Of a stretch of 39,841 bases of DNA, positions 1 to 11,293 are shown piece after piece. Position 1 is the first letter of the stretch; the number at the start of each line of letters is the position of its first letter. A model generated the notes under the pieces. It did not search any database. It saw only the letters and a list, made by a program, of their open reading frames with translations, and was not told where the DNA came from. This DNA is from Clostridia bacterium DTU030 (GTDB lineage Bacteria > Bacillota > DTU030), in the NCBI GenBank assembly GCA_001513125.1, contig LFSN01000045.1, positions 1 to 39,841 of the forward strand, read 5' to 3'. The position numbers were made by a program, and so were the translations under genes.

Positions 1-58
1 TCATGTTGAATTTATTCTGATAAAATGTCACCTATGAGAGAGGAGATATTCAACATGA
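1..58. repeat. 11-bp perfect inverted repeat at the window edge
   Basis: TCATGTTGAAT at 1-11 is exactly inverted at 48-58, with 36 bases between. It lies beyond the end of gyrA and is cut by the window edge, so what it belongs to cannot be seen. It could be the end of a mobile element or a terminator of a gene to the left. No coding frame here is convincing. Confidence 0.4.
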
Positions 59-82
59 CACCAATGGAGATGACCGGATTAA

Positions 83-108
83 GGGCCGCCAGCCCTTACT
101 GGCAGCCC
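83..108 (-). terminator. Probable gyrA terminator hairpin
   Basis: A 10-bp stem with one mismatch (83-92 with 99-108, six-base loop) sits just after the gyrA stop. Read leftward it is followed by a short TTAAT stretch, so it would act as a weak-tailed intrinsic terminator. Confidence 0.4.
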
Positions 109-119
109 CTCCCTGGCTT

Positions 120-2570
120 TTATTTGTTTTCTTCCTCCCCATTTCCCTGCTCCATAATCCGGGCCACGGCCACGACATCATCCCCTTCATCGGTCCGCAT
201 CAGGGTGACACCCTGGGCGTACCGGCTCTGTTGGGAGATATCGTCTACCTTCAGGCGGATCATAACACCCTGGGCCGAGACCAGCATCAATTCGTTACCC
301 GGCTTTACAATCTTAATTCCCACTACTTCCCCTGTGCGAGCTGTCAGGTGGATATTCTTTACTCCCTTTCCGGCCCGCCTCTGCACCGGGTATTCGTCAA
401 TGGAGGTTCGCTTTCCAAAGCCTTTATTGGTAACTACCAAAAGATCGGAATCGGGCTGTACCCGTTCCATGCCAATCACGACGTCATCCTTATCCAAATC
501 TATGCCCTTTACTCCCCGGGCAGTGCGCCCCATGCTGCGGACATCGTCCTCGGAAAACCGGATGGCCTTCCCCAACCTGGTGCCCAGGATAACCTCCTGA
601 CCACCCCTGGTAAATCTGACATCGATCAGGTCATCCCCCTCATTGAGGGTGATGGCAATCAAGCCATTCCGGCGAATATTTTCAAACTCGGACAGGTCTG
701 TCTTCTTCACAATTCCCTGCTGGGTGGCCATAATGAGGTAACCATCCTTGTCGAAATCCTGAACAGGTATCACTGCCGTAATTTTTTCCCCTGGCGTCAG
801 GTCGATGAGGTTTACCACGGCCAGGCCCCGTGCCTGTCTGCTGCCCTCGGGCACCTCGTAGACCCGCAGGCGGTAGACTCGTCCCCGGTTGGTGAAGAAG
901 AGGATATGGTGGTGGGTGGTGGTGATAAAGAGGTGTTCCACGAAATCCTCTTCCCGGGGATTCAGGCCAACTATTCCCCGTCCCCCCCGGTTCTGGCTCC
1001 TGTAGGAGGAAACGGGCATCCGCTTGATATAGCCGGCGTGGGTAATGGTGATGACAACGTCCTCCTGGGGAATTAAATCTTCTATTTCCATTTCACCCTG
1101 GGCACTGGTGATTTTGGTCCGCCGGGGATCGGCATATTTTTCCTTAATCTCCAGGAGCTCCTTGCGCACAATCTGATAGACCAGGGCTTCACTGGCCAGG
1201 ATGGAACGCAGGTACTCGATCCTGGCAATCAGTTCCCGGTATTCTTCCTCTATTTTCTCCCTTTCCAGGCCCGTCAGTTTCTGCAGCCGCATGTCCAGGA
1301 TGGCCTGGGCCTGTTCCCGGGTAAGGCCAAACTGCTCCATTAATCCGCTCCTGGCCTCGTCAACGGTACGGGAGCCCCGGATAAGACTAATGACGGCGTC
1401 CAGATGGTCCAAGGCTATGCGGAGGCCTTCTAAAATGTGAGCCCTGGCTTCCGCCTTTTTCAGTTCATACCTGGTCCGGCGGATGACAATCTCCTTCTGG
1501 TGCTCCAGATAGTGGGTCAGCATCTCCTTCAGATTTAAAACCATTGGTGCCCCATCGACTAGAGCTAGCATAATAATCCCGAAACTATCCTGCATCTGGG
1601 TATGCTTGTAGAGGCGATTGAGGATTATCTTAGGATCCACATCCCGCCGCATTTCAATTACAATTCTAATCCCATTCCGGTCACTTTCATCACGAAGGTC
1701 GGTGATGCCATCGAGTTTTTTCTCCCGTACCAGGTTGGCAATCCGCTCGATCATCCTGGCCTTGTTAACCTGGTAAGGAATCTCCGTTACAATGATCTGG
1801 GATTTTCCGTTTTTGAGTCTTTCTATCTGGGTTTTGGCCCGTATCTTCAGCGTGCCCCGTCCCGTTTCGTAGGCAGATCTGATACCATCCCGGCCCAAAA
1901 TCAGTCCGCCGGTGGGGAAATCAGGGCCCTTGATGACCATCATCAATTCCTTGATGGTGGCTTCCGGATTGTCGATTAGGAGGACCAGGCCATCGATAAC
2001 CTCCCCCAGGTTATGGGGGGGAATATTAGTGGCCATGCCGACGGCAATGCCGGCCGAACCGTTGACCAAGAGGTTGGGAAAGCGGGCCGGCAGCACCTGG
2101 GGTTCTTCCAGGCTCTCGTCAAAGTTGGGACTAAAATCAACGGTTTCTTTGTCTATGTCGGCCAAAAGTTCCGTCGCAATTTTGGACAATCGGACCTCGG
2201 TATAGCGCATGGCTGCAGCACTGTCCCCATCTACAGAGCCAAAGTTTCCATGGCCGTCGATGAGGGGGTAGCGGATGGCAAAATCCTGGGCCAACCTGAC
2301 AATAGTGTCGTATACTGCCGCATCACCGTGGGGGTGATACTTACCCAAAACTTCCCCGACAACCCGGGCCGATTTTTTGTGGGGCTTGTCGGGAGAAATG
2401 CCCAATTCGTGCATGGCATAGAGGATCCGCCGGTGGACCGGCTTCAACCCGTCCCGCACATCGGGCAGGGCCCTCCCCACGATCACGCTCATGGCATAAT
2501 CTAGATAGGATTTTTTCATTTCTTCTTCAATATTAACGGGAATGATCTTCCCATGGGTATACTCGACCAC
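120..2570 (-). CDS. gyrA: DNA gyrase subunit A
   Basis: GyrA breaks and rejoins DNA in the A2B2 gyrase that introduces negative supercoils. The 816-residue protein has the usual length. The catalytic Tyr is Tyr123 in [11 protein letters not shown], and the N-terminal breakage-reunion domain starts about residue 30. The C-terminal beta-pinwheel carries a GyrA box QNRGGRG at about residues 524-530 (family consensus QRRGGKG). In the quinolone pocket, [10 protein letters not shown] (79-88) has Ala84 where E. coli has Ser83, and the acidic Asp88 is retained. Translation starts at GTG, preceded by AAGGAAGGG. Unlike the common gyrB-gyrA arrangement, two unrelated genes separate it from gyrB, and all four run in the same direction. 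Confidence 0.97.
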   Translation of the reverse strand: MVEYTHGKIIPVNIEEEMKKSYLDYAMSVIVGRALPDVRDGLKPVHRRILYAMHELGISPDKPHKKSARVVGEVLGKYHPHGDAAVYDTIVRLAQDFAIRYPLIDGHGNFGSVDGDSAAAMRYTEVRLSKIATELLADIDKETVDFSPNFDESLEEPQVLPARFPNLLVNGSAGIAVGMATNIPPHNLGEVIDGLVLLIDNPEATIKELMMVIKGPDFPTGGLILGRDGIRSAYETGRGTLKIRAKTQIERLKNGKSQIIVTEIPYQVNKARMIERIANLVREKKLDGITDLRDESDRNGIRIVIEMRRDVDPKIILNRLYKHTQMQDSFGIIMLALVDGAPMVLNLKEMLTHYLEHQKEIVIRRTRYELKKAEARAHILEGLRIALDHLDAVISLIRGSRTVDEARSGLMEQFGLTREQAQAILDMRLQKLTGLEREKIEEEYRELIARIEYLRSILASEALVYQIVRKELLEIKEKYADPRRTKITSAQGEMEIEDLIPQEDVVITITHAGYIKRMPVSSYRSQNRGGRGIVGLNPREEDFVEHLFITTTHHHILFFTNRGRVYRLRVYEVPEGSRQARGLAVVNLIDLTPGEKITAVIPVQDFDKDGYLIMATQQGIVKKTDLSEFENIRRNGLIAITLNEGDDLIDVRFTRGGQEVILGTRLGKAIRFSEDDVRSMGRTARGVKGIDLDKDDVVIGMERVQPDSDLLVVTNKGFGKRTSIDEYPVQRRAGKGVKNIHLTARTGEVVGIKIVKPGNELMLVSAQGVMIRLKVDDISQQSRYAQGVTLMRTDEGDDVVAVARIMEQGNGEEENK

Positions 2571-2653
2571 TTTATTCCCTTCCTTTCTGGACTGACACTA
2601 TCTGTATCTTTTTCAACTCACTTTCCTGTATTTAATCTGGCTTGGTAAGTTCA

Positions 2654-3508
2654 TCACAAGTGATAACTGGTATTCCGATCTCCCCTCTTCCCCCACCGGG
2701 CCTGGATCCCTTTGATAAGGCCGATGAGATCAAAGTCGCCGGCCGCCTTGGCGGCAAAAAGCTCTATATCATCTGCCGGTCCGATGCCAACCCGCCGCAG
2801 GTGGTAGGGGCTAATCCCGGGACTGCGGTTGTCGGAGTTGTGCACCGTTGTCACGGCCCCTTGAAAATATTCTTGCACCAGGGTGCAGCCGGAGCGGGTA
2901 AAATCAAAGGGTTGGCCCCAGGGATAGGCCAAAATCTTCGGTTTATAGCCCAAATTCTCCTCGATAATTCTAATATTGGCAGTTAACTCCCTTTCTAACA
3001 CCTGCCCTTTAACGCCGGAAATCTGAATATGGGAATGGGTGTGGGCGCCAACCTCTACCAGGGGGTGCATTTCCTTTATTTCCGACCAGCTTAAGGGCTC
3101 CAAATCTGGGTAGAGGCTGACCTTTTTGCCAAAGCTAAGATAATTATCGCATTCTATAAAAGCTGTGACAAGAAAAATAGTGGCCGGGCAGGAGAATTCC
3201 TCCAGTATGGGATAGGCAAAGCGGTAATTGTCCCGGTAGCCGTCATCGAAGGTTACCGCTGCCATACCCGGGGTTAGGGAATTATTTCTTTTGGCCTCCA
3301 GGTATTCCCGGAGGGGTACCACTTTATAATTTTCTACCAGATAAGCAATTTGCTCCCGAAAGGCTTCCGGCCTTACGGCCAGGGGATGTTCGGGGTGGAC
3401 CGAATGGTACATGAGGATGGGTGTTGAACCATCCCGGGCCATCAAAAAGCGGGAGACCCCTGCTGCCATTTTTTTTATTCTATTTTGCAAAAGCCCGCCA
3501 CCCCCCAT
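2654..3508 (-). CDS. Polysaccharide deacetylase (NodB/CE4 family)
   Basis: Carbohydrate esterase family 4 proteins remove acetyl groups from peptidoglycan, chitin-like or exopolysaccharide amino sugars with a bound metal. The 284-residue protein shows the NodB motifs: PILMYHSV near residue 30, the catalytic/metal motif TFDDGYRDN near residue 90, the second metal motif HTHSH near residue 155, and AYPWG near residue 195. No signal peptide or membrane helix is obvious, so where it acts is unclear. The ATG used has only a weak AGG upstream; Met14 is an alternative start. It lies 88 bases downstream of the acetyltransferase gene, in the same direction. The pairing suggests a shared role in modifying a surface glycan, which is inference. 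Confidence 0.85.
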   Translation of the reverse strand: MGGGGLLQNRIKKMAAGVSRFLMARDGSTPILMYHSVHPEHPLAVRPEAFREQIAYLVENYKVVPLREYLEAKRNNSLTPGMAAVTFDDGYRDNYRFAYPILEEFSCPATIFLVTAFIECDNYLSFGKKVSLYPDLEPLSWSEIKEMHPLVEVGAHTHSHIQISGVKGQVLERELTANIRIIEENLGYKPKILAYPWGQPFDFTRSGCTLVQEYFQGAVTTVHNSDNRSPGISPYHLRRVGIGPADDIELFAAKAAGDFDLIGLIKGIQARWGKRGDRNTSYHL

Positions 3509-3596
3509 AATTACCTGCTTGTCGTTGCCGGAAGTAACCCGATAACATTATTTCGTTGAGCTTCTTTAATGGAACTATAAAAATATAAATGATTTC

Positions 3597-4514
3597 TCAG
3601 GAATAATCGGCATCGCCGGGAGTTACCCGCCAGGAAGGGGGGAGATTGTCCTTCAGGGGACGGAAGGCCAAAACACCGGCCTGCCTGGGGTTGGGTAGAT
3701 AGCCCAGGCGCCAGGGTGGTACGGGAAGCTCCGGCAAAGTCCACATGGTGATGAAGCGGGCACCCCTCTGGGCCAGATAATCTTCCACTCCCCGCAGCAG
3801 TATGAGGGGATCTTCCTTCCCCGGCATAAACTCCATAAGATGGCCCCTATTTTCCACTATCTTGACAATACTGTAGGCCTGGACCCCTCCCCTCTTTTCC
3901 AGAACCAGGGTGATATAGTCCCGTCCCTGGGGGGTATTCTGGAAGCGCCACCTAAGATATGAAGCATCCTTTTTGATGCCGGAATAAGGTCCGGGACCAT
4001 ATAACTCCCAGAGCCTGTCAAAATCTGCTGCCAGATGGTACCTTTCTTTTAGAGGACATTTTTTCTTCCCAGTAAAGGGAAGGCCAAGGAGGGGTTTAAC
4101 CCACTTCCGGAGTTTCTGCACCGGTATCCAGCCCAGGCCCTGGTTGATGGGCAGGGACTTTTCATTGGGGAAACTAAAGACAAAGGCCCAGCCCCTTTCC
4201 CTGGCCTCTTCCAGTATTTCCCTGGTCAAGCGCCGGAAAATCCCCCTTCCCTGGTAGTCGGGATGGGTGGCCGCGTCTGTAGCCTGACAGGCAATGGTAT
4301 AATCACTGCCGTTCCAAATCTGGTAGGGCACCAGGGCCCTGTGCCCCACAATCCGGCCTCGGTCCAGAGCCAGCTTAATCAGCCCTCTACCGGCAGGATT
4401 ATCCCAGTAATACCACCGCCACCAGTCGAGTCCCCTTTTCTCTTTAAAAACCAGGGACAGGAGGTCTACTATGCCCTCCTCGTCCCCCGGCCGGTAGTTC
4501 CTGAATTCCAGCAT
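3597..4514 (-). CDS. GNAT-family N-acetyltransferase
   Basis: A 305-residue protein with an N-terminal GNAT fold. ATHPDYQGRGIFRRL (about residues 86-100) is the acetyl-CoA pyrophosphate-binding motif A (Q/RxxGxG/A). FSFPNEKSLPINQGLGW follows, a pattern seen in the GNAT subgroup with a longer C-terminal part that is often found near polysaccharide genes. The substrate is not recognisable. The start ATG has a strong GGGAGG Shine-Dalgarno sequence. It is transcribed with the deacetylase downstream, and both sit between gyrB and gyrA. Acetyl transfer and deacetylation would be opposing reactions if both act on one glycan, but nothing in the sequence proves that. Confidence 0.8.
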   Translation of the reverse strand: MLEFRNYRPGDEEGIVDLLSLVFKEKRGLDWWRWYYWDNPAGRGLIKLALDRGRIVGHRALVPYQIWNGSDYTIACQATDAATHPDYQGRGIFRRLTREILEEARERGWAFVFSFPNEKSLPINQGLGWIPVQKLRKWVKPLLGLPFTGKKKCPLKERYHLAADFDRLWELYGPGPYSGIKKDASYLRWRFQNTPQGRDYITLVLEKRGGVQAYSIVKIVENRGHLMEFMPGKEDPLILLRGVEDYLAQRGARFITMWTLPELPVPPWRLGYLPNPRQAGVLAFRPLKDNLPPSWRVTPGDADYS

Positions 4515-4551
4515 CTTTTCCTCCCGGAAATTCTATATTAAAGTTCCATAC

Positions 4552-4570
4552 GGGCGACCACAGGTCGCCC
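4552..4570. repeat. Short palindromic hairpin upstream of the GNAT gene
   Basis: GGGCGACC at 4552-4559 is perfectly inverted at 4563-4570 with a three-base loop. It lies in the 115-base gap between gyrB and the acetyltransferase gene. From memory, GGGCGACC palindromes of this kind are dispersed in many clostridial genomes. On the leftward transcript there is no T-run directly after it, so it is not a clear terminator. Confidence 0.55.
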
Positions 4571-4629
4571 CTACATCTGTCTTAATTGTCAACTGGGAAA
4601 TTTTCAAAACCGACAAATAACAACCAAAT

Positions 4630-6567
<1,938 letters not shown>

Positions 6568-6594
6568 TCAACCAACATACCCATTACCAAAGAA

Positions 6595-6600
6595 ATTATA
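6595..6600 (-). promoter_or_regulatory. Possible gyrB promoter -10 element
   Basis: The leftward strand reads TATAAT 28 bases ahead of the first in-frame ATG of gyrB, in an AT-rich gap. No good -35 hexamer is seen at 16-18 bases, so only the -10 is supported. Confidence 0.4.
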
Positions 6601-6639
6601 TCATAGACTGTAACTTAATACCATTTTTTCCGTTACGAC

Positions 6640-6663
6640 AAAAAATCGCAGGGTAAACCTGCG
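6640..6663 (-). terminator. Intrinsic terminator after remB
   Basis: On the leftward strand CGCAGG and CCTGCG form a 6-bp stem with a five-base loop (6647-6652 with 6658-6663), followed by a run of six T. It ends the dnaA-to-remB transcript and separates it from gyrB. Confidence 0.8.
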
Positions 6664-6771
6664 CAGGGTCTTATATGTCGGTAGTTGCCAGTTTTATTTT
6701 CCCAAAGTCAACCCCGACAGAAGGGGAACCGGCCAATTGTCTTTCCTGTCCCTGGGGAGGTGGCCGGGGGT

Positions 6772-7032
6772 TTAGCCTTCCTTCTCAGACCCCAGCCAAT
6801 AACGGAGGCGGTTCTTAAGGGTTACCGAGGAAATGGGGGATAAATAGGCCTTTGCATCGGTAATGGTCAGGGATTTATGCATCCCGGGACTGGCTTCCTC
6901 AATCATGCCCTCGGCTTCCAGCAGGGCAATAAGTTCCATGGTAATCTTCGACTGCCGGGCAGATTTTAAATCAATTATCATAATAATTTCCTCGGCCGGA
7001 ACAATTGTGGAACCGCCCAAATGCAGGAACAT
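6772..7032 (-). CDS. remB: Extracellular matrix regulator RemB-like (DUF370)
   Basis: An 86-residue protein starting MFLHLGGSTIVPAEEII. It resembles the DUF370/RemB (YaaB) proteins that Bacilli and Clostridia encode between recF and gyrB. RemA and RemB are DNA-binding regulators of matrix genes in Bacillus subtilis; the role here is inferred from family and position. LSPISSVTLKNRLRY near residues 63-77 is the conserved C-terminal stretch. It starts 13 bases after recF and is the last gene before a terminator. Confidence 0.85.
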   Translation of the reverse strand: MFLHLGGSTIVPAEEIIMIIDLKSARQSKITMELIALLEAEGMIEEASPGMHKSLTITDAKAYLSPISSVTLKNRLRYWLGSEKEG

Positions 7033-7045
7033 AAATGTACCCCCT

Positions 7046-8158
7046 TTACAGCTTTATGATGACTCCCTGGTCAACCCGGTAGCTATTTCCTTCAGCACCG
7101 GGGGACATTTCCATTCCCTCTGTCCCCGTTATAAAAACCTGACCCCTCTCTTGCACCGTTTTCAGCACAAACTGTCTCCGTTCCCCGTCCAGTTCCGACA
7201 TTATATCATCAAGGAGAAGGATGGGATGCTCCCCCATCTCTTCTTCCATATATTCGGCTTCGGCCAGTTTTAAACTCAGGGCAGCTGTCTTCTGCTGGCC
7301 CTGGGAACCATAAACCCTGCCATCCCTGCCATTGAGAAAAATAAAAAGATCATCGCGATGGGGGCCGATAACGGTCATTCGCCGCTGGAACTCTTCCTCC
7401 CTGGCAGCCAGCAGGGCCTTATTGAAACTTTCTTCAATCTCCTTCACCTTCCCTTCCCCTCCCCCGGGAAAGGAAGGTTTATATTCTACCGTTAGTATTT
7501 CCCGGCCCCCACTTATTTGTTTGTGGTATTCCTGGGCCAGGGGGGCCAATTTTGTTACTAACTCCTGGCGTTTCCAGACTATACCCGCCCCCACCTTTAC
7601 CAGCTGCCGGTCCCAGACGGGCAGTTCATCCCGCCGGTAGGTCCGGCCGGACCGAATATCCTTCAAGAGGATATTCCGCTGCTGGAGAATCCGGCGGTAC
7701 TGCTGGAGGTAATAATAATACCTGGGATTGGTCTGGGATAACTGCAAATTGAGGAACCGGCGCCGCTGGGAAGGCCCTCCCTTTACCAGCTGCAACTCTT
7801 CTGGAGAAAAGAAAACCACATTGAGCCGGCCAAGCAAATCCAAAAGACGTTCCTGTTTCTGTCCATTAATAGATAAAACCTTGCCGGTTCCAGCCCGGTA
7901 GCTGATCTCCACCCGGAATGAATAATCCCGGCGCTCGATATCGGCATCGATCCGATACCAGTTTTCCCCCCAGCGGGCCATTTCCTGATCCCGGGCATTG
8001 CGGGGCGACTTTCCCGTAGCCAAAAGAAAGATGGCTTCCAGCAGATTTGATTTTCCCTGGGCATTTTCCCCGTAAAGAATATTAATTCTCCTGTGGGGGA
8101 TAAGCTCTTCCCTGGCATAGTTGCGATAGTTCTGTAAGCTAAGGCGGCTCAGATACAA
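7046..8158 (-). CDS. recF: DNA replication/repair protein RecF
   Basis: RecF is an SMC-like ATPase that loads RecA at gapped DNA with RecO and RecR. Walker A is GENAQGKSN (residues 30-38), and Walker B with the ABC signature region is LLLDDIMSELD (about 314). The 370-residue length equals that of Bacillus RecF. An in-frame TTG at 8188 would extend the protein and overlap yaaA. I choose the TTG at 8158 because GGGAGG lies eight bases upstream and the resulting N-terminus, MYLSRLSLQNYRNY, aligns with the family start. It sits 19 bases after yaaA in the dnaA operon. Confidence 0.95.
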   Translation of the reverse strand: MYLSRLSLQNYRNYAREELIPHRRINILYGENAQGKSNLLEAIFLLATGKSPRNARDQEMARWGENWYRIDADIERRDYSFRVEISYRAGTGKVLSINGQKQERLLDLLGRLNVVFFSPEELQLVKGGPSQRRRFLNLQLSQTNPRYYYYLQQYRRILQQRNILLKDIRSGRTYRRDELPVWDRQLVKVGAGIVWKRQELVTKLAPLAQEYHKQISGGREILTVEYKPSFPGGGEGKVKEIEESFNKALLAAREEEFQRRMTVIGPHRDDLFIFLNGRDGRVYGSQGQQKTAALSLKLAEAEYMEEEMGEHPILLLDDIMSELDGERRQFVLKTVQERGQVFITGTEGMEMSPGAEGNSYRVDQGVIIKL

Positions 8159-8177
8159 GCCCTTTTCCTCCCTCGAT

Positions 8178-8402
8178 CTATTTCCCAAGGCGAAACCGGC
8201 CTAACCCCCTCACCTCAACTTCGTCCCCTATTGTCAGCCGCCGGCTCCTTTTGGTTTCACACTCTCCATTTACCAACACTTCACCCGCCTGGATCAGCTG
8301 TTTGGCCATACCGCCGCTGGGAACCACCTGGGCCCATTTGAGAAACTGGTCCAGGGCGATGCTGTCGGTTGTTATTTTAATTTCCGTGACTCCTTCTGTC
8401 AC
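8178..8402 (-). CDS. yaaA: S4-domain RNA-binding protein YaaA
   Basis: A 74-residue S4-like protein, LDQFLKWAQVVPSGGMAK followed by GEVLVNGECETKR and GDEVEV. This matches the small YaaA/RlbA-type protein encoded between dnaN and recF in Firmicutes. The S4 fold binds structured RNA; family members have been linked to ribosome assembly. The start is GTG, with no strong Shine-Dalgarno. It is 29 bases after dnaN and 19 before recF. Confidence 0.88.
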   Translation of the reverse strand: MTEGVTEIKITTDSIALDQFLKWAQVVPSGGMAKQLIQAGEVLVNGECETKRSRRLTIGDEVEVRGLGRFRLGK

Positions 8403-8431
8403 CGGCCATCGTCCCCCTTCAAATCTGCCCC

Positions 8432-9553
8432 CTATGGAACAGCCCGGGTAGTAACAGGCATGATCAGGTGCAGGTAGTCCTTTCCTTCACCGACGGGCCT
8501 TATAATGCCGGGACTTACAGAACCCGTTATATCAAAGTATATCTCCGGCTCCTCGATGGTCCGCAGGGCCTCGATGAGGTAGCGGGAGTTAAAGGAAATG
8601 CTGGTATTTTCTCCGTTAACCTCAGCCTGGATCTCTTCCTCCACCTTCCCCACCTCAGGGGTATTGGCAAAGAGTTTTATCAGGTCGGCCTCCACTTCAA
8701 CCCGAAGGGAATTGGCCCTATCCTGGGTCAGTATGGCCGCCCTCTCCACTGCGGCCAGAAATTCTGTAGTATCCAGGCGAACCCTGGTCTTGTAGCCCGC
8801 TGGTAGTACCTGGCGGTAGTCGATAAATTTACCTTCAATGAGGCGGGATATCAATCTGACTCTCTGGGTAGAAAAGGATACCTGGCCCCCTGCCATCTGA
8901 ATGGTAACCGGATCATCCTCCCCATCCTGGATAATGCGGGCCAGTTCCTCCATGGTCCGGCGGGGTATGAGCATTTTTGCCTCCTCCCCCGTCTCCAGGG
9001 GCAGGGCAGTGCGGTAAAAGGCCAGGCGGTGGCTGTCGGTGGCAACCACTTCCAGATCCTCCCCGGTAAAAAACATAAGAACCCCCGTTAAAATGGGTCG
9101 CATGTTGTCCTGGGAGGCGGCAAAGGCAGTCTGCCGGATCATTTCCTTCAATAGGGACTGTTCTACCTGCCAGGAGCCTTCACCTTCAAGGAAAGGCTTT
9201 TCTGGATAATTGGCAGGGGGAAAGCCCAGCAATTGAAAACTGGAGCGACCCGACTCCAGGATGGCAGTACAGGTGTCTTCCGCCACCTGGAGGTTTATTT
9301 CCCCCGGTTTAAAGCGGCGGACTATCTCGGCCAGATACTTGGCCGGGAGTACAACTTCCCCTTCTTCCCTAATCTGTACCGGGAGGGAATACTCTATACC
9401 GATATCGTTATCGGTAGCCCGCATTTCCAGCTGCCCCTCCCTGGCACTCAGATAAATACCCGTCAAAATGGGGAGAGTAGTCGAGCCTGCCGCCGCCCGC
9501 TGGACAATTTGAATTCCTTCTAAAAAATCCTTCCTGTCGATTTGGATATGCAT
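8432..9553 (-). CDS. dnaN: DNA polymerase III beta subunit (sliding clamp)
   Basis: The clamp forms a dimeric ring that tethers the replicative polymerase. The 373-residue protein has the three repeated clamp domains. Diagnostic pieces are MHIQIDRKDFLEGIQIVQRA at the start, LPILTGIYL, VATDSHRLA (about residue 175) and a C-terminal end in LHLIMPVTTRAVP, the typical MPM/MPV hydrophobic-pocket end. A GGAGG precedes the ATG. It is the first gene after the dnaA-dnaN origin segment. Confidence 0.97.
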   Translation of the reverse strand: MHIQIDRKDFLEGIQIVQRAAAGSTTLPILTGIYLSAREGQLEMRATDNDIGIEYSLPVQIREEGEVVLPAKYLAEIVRRFKPGEINLQVAEDTCTAILESGRSSFQLLGFPPANYPEKPFLEGEGSWQVEQSLLKEMIRQTAFAASQDNMRPILTGVLMFFTGEDLEVVATDSHRLAFYRTALPLETGEEAKMLIPRRTMEELARIIQDGEDDPVTIQMAGGQVSFSTQRVRLISRLIEGKFIDYRQVLPAGYKTRVRLDTTEFLAAVERAAILTQDRANSLRVEVEADLIKLFANTPEVGKVEEEIQAEVNGENTSISFNSRYLIEALRTIEEPEIYFDITGSVSPGIIRPVGEGKDYLHLIMPVTTRAVP

Positions 9554-9567
9554 CCCAAAAAAACCTC

Positions 9568-9822
9568 CTATCCACAGAATGGAGCACTACTCTTATTACT
9601 GGATCCTATATGTAAATAAGTGTTTATACATAGTAGTAGTAATAGGGGTTGTGGATTTGGGGAAAAGTCCGGTCAGGGCACAAAGGGACAGGCTTTAGTG
9701 CAGGAATAAAATGTGGATAAACCATATAAATTCTACAGTTTTATCCACAACCCGGGGGAAAGAAAAACTTATCAACATGTTAATAATAGAATAGAAGCAG
9801 TTTATCCACAAGTGGATAACCA
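9568..9822. other. oriC segment 2 (dnaA-dnaN): DnaA boxes and unwinding element
   Basis: This gap holds three exact DnaA boxes TTATCCACA: 9712-9720 (reverse), 9741-9749 and 9802-9810 (forward). It also has near-matches at 9769-9777 and 9811-9819. Further toward dnaN lie a weak box (9650-9658, reverse strand AAATCCACA), a G4 cluster (9645-9648) and TAG-type triplets (9631-9645), then an AT-rich stretch (9600-9630). This is the order expected for a DnaA-directed unwinding site. Confidence 0.85.
9631..9658 (-). promoter_or_regulatory. DnaA-trio / basal unwinding element
   Basis: Plus strand 9631-9645 reads as five TAG/TAA triplets. Read 3' to 5' these are GAT-type DnaA-trios. On the leftward strand a DnaA-box-like 9-mer (9658-9650) is followed by a C-cluster and then the trio tract, with AT-rich DNA beyond. 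This is the same geometry as the Bacillus subtilis basal unwinding system. Confidence 0.7.
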
Positions 9823-11178
9823 TTACTGGAGCTTCTTTTTTATTTCTTCAACGTCCCGCTGCAGTTCCAGATCCTCTTCCAGCTCCCGTTTAATCTTGTC
9901 ATTGGCATGCATGACCGTTGTGTGATCCCGGCCGCCGAATTCTTCCCCGATTTTAGGCAGGGAGGAATCCGTCAGCTCCCGGCAGAGATACATGGCTATC
10001 TGCCGGGGGTAGGCAACGGCCCGGGTCCGTTTTTTGCCGATTAAATCCTGGGTGGTGAGCTGAAAGTGTTCGGCTACGACCTCTATTATATTTTTGATGG
10101 TGATAATCTTTGGTTTGGAATCGGGCAGAATATCCTTTAGGGCCTCGGTGGTCAAATCTACCGTAATTTCCGTGGTGTTATTTAGGGAAGAATAGGCCAT
10201 GACCCGGATGAGGGCCCCTTCCAGTTCCCGGATATTGGTATCGATTTTTGTCGCTATGTAAAGCAACACCTCGTCGTCTATGTTCAAATTGTCCAGTTCT
10301 GCCTTTTTGCGCAAGATGGCCACCCTGGTTTCCAGATCGGGTGGTTGCATATCGGTAATCAGGCCCCATTCAAAGCGGGAGCGGAGCCGCTCTTCCAGAG
10401 TCGGGATTTCTTTGGGCGGCCGGTCGCTGGAAATGACAATCTGCTTGCTGGCTTCGTGGAGGGCGTTGAAGGTATGGAAAAATTCTTCCTGGGTACGTTC
10501 TTTTCCGGCCAGAAACTGGATATCGTCTATTAGCAGGACGTCAACGCCCCGGTAGCGGTTGCGAAAATCAACGGTTGTGTCATCGCGAATGGCATTGATC
10601 AGTTCATTGGTGAATTTTTCCGAGGTCACATAGACCACTTTACAATTGGCCTGATTGGCAAGGACATAATGGCCGATGGCATGCATTAAGTGGGTTTTGC
10701 CCAGGCCTACGCCGCCGTAGATAAAGAGGGGGTTGTAGGCCTTGGCCGGGGCCTCGGCTACGGCCAGGGATGCGGCGTGGGCAAAGCGGTTGCTGTTGCC
10801 GACCACAAAGGTGTCGAAGGTGTATTTTGGATTCAAAACAGGGGCAGTAAAGCTTTCTTGGTTTGCTGGGGTAGGAGAGGGGACTTTGGCAGCTTCCCTA
10901 TTGACCGTACCCTCCTTGGGCTCTCCCTGGCTGTCGACGATGACAAAATCTATTCTCAGGGGCATTTTAAGGACGTCGTGGACTGCTTCCTGGAGGAGGG
11001 GGGCGTATCTTGTTTCCAACCAATCCCGGGCAAATTCGTTGGGGACGCCAATCACCAGGGTATTCTCTACTAGGGTAACGGGTTGGGTTGGTTTGAGCCA
11101 GGTTTCAAAGCTTGGTTTACTCAAATCCTGTTCCAGCTTTTCCAGAACTTGTCCCCAAAGGTTTGTCAATTCAGTCAT
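9823..11178 (-). CDS. dnaA: Chromosomal replication initiator DnaA
   Basis: DnaA is the AAA+ initiator that binds the flanking boxes and opens oriC. In the 451-residue protein, domain I is residues 1-80, Walker A is GGVGLGKTH (155-163), Walker B is LLIDDIQF (215-222), and the domain IV DNA-recognition signature [10 protein letters not shown] is at about 411-420. The frame stays open upstream, but the true start is the ATG at 11178, which follows GGGAGG and gives the conserved N-terminus [10 protein letters not shown]. Origin sequences lie on both sides, which allows autoregulation. Confidence 0.97.
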   Translation of the reverse strand: MTELTNLWGQVLEKLEQDLSKPSFETWLKPTQPVTLVENTLVIGVPNEFARDWLETRYAPLLQEAVHDVLKMPLRIDFVIVDSQGEPKEGTVNREAAKVPSPTPANQESFTAPVLNPKYTFDTFVVGNSNRFAHAASLAVAEAPAKAYNPLFIYGGVGLGKTHLMHAIGHYVLANQANCKVVYVTSEKFTNELINAIRDDTTVDFRNRYRGVDVLLIDDIQFLAGKERTQEEFFHTFNALHEASKQIVISSDRPPKEIPTLEERLRSRFEWGLITDMQPPDLETRVAILRKKAELDNLNIDDEVLLYIATKIDTNIRELEGALIRVMAYSSLNNTTEITVDLTTEALKDILPDSKPKIITIKNIIEVVAEHFQLTTQDLIGKKRTRAVAYPRQIAMYLCRELTDSSLPKIGEEFGGRDHTTVMHANDKIKRELEEDLELQRDVEEIKKKLQ

Positions 11179-11293
11179 TGCCGGTCCTCCCGAAAAGATT
11201 TCAATAATAATAAAAAAGAAATGATGGCCAAAAACCATTGTCCTGTGAAGGATAGCCCACGTTGGGCAAGAAGGAGAAAAAAGGATACAAAAC

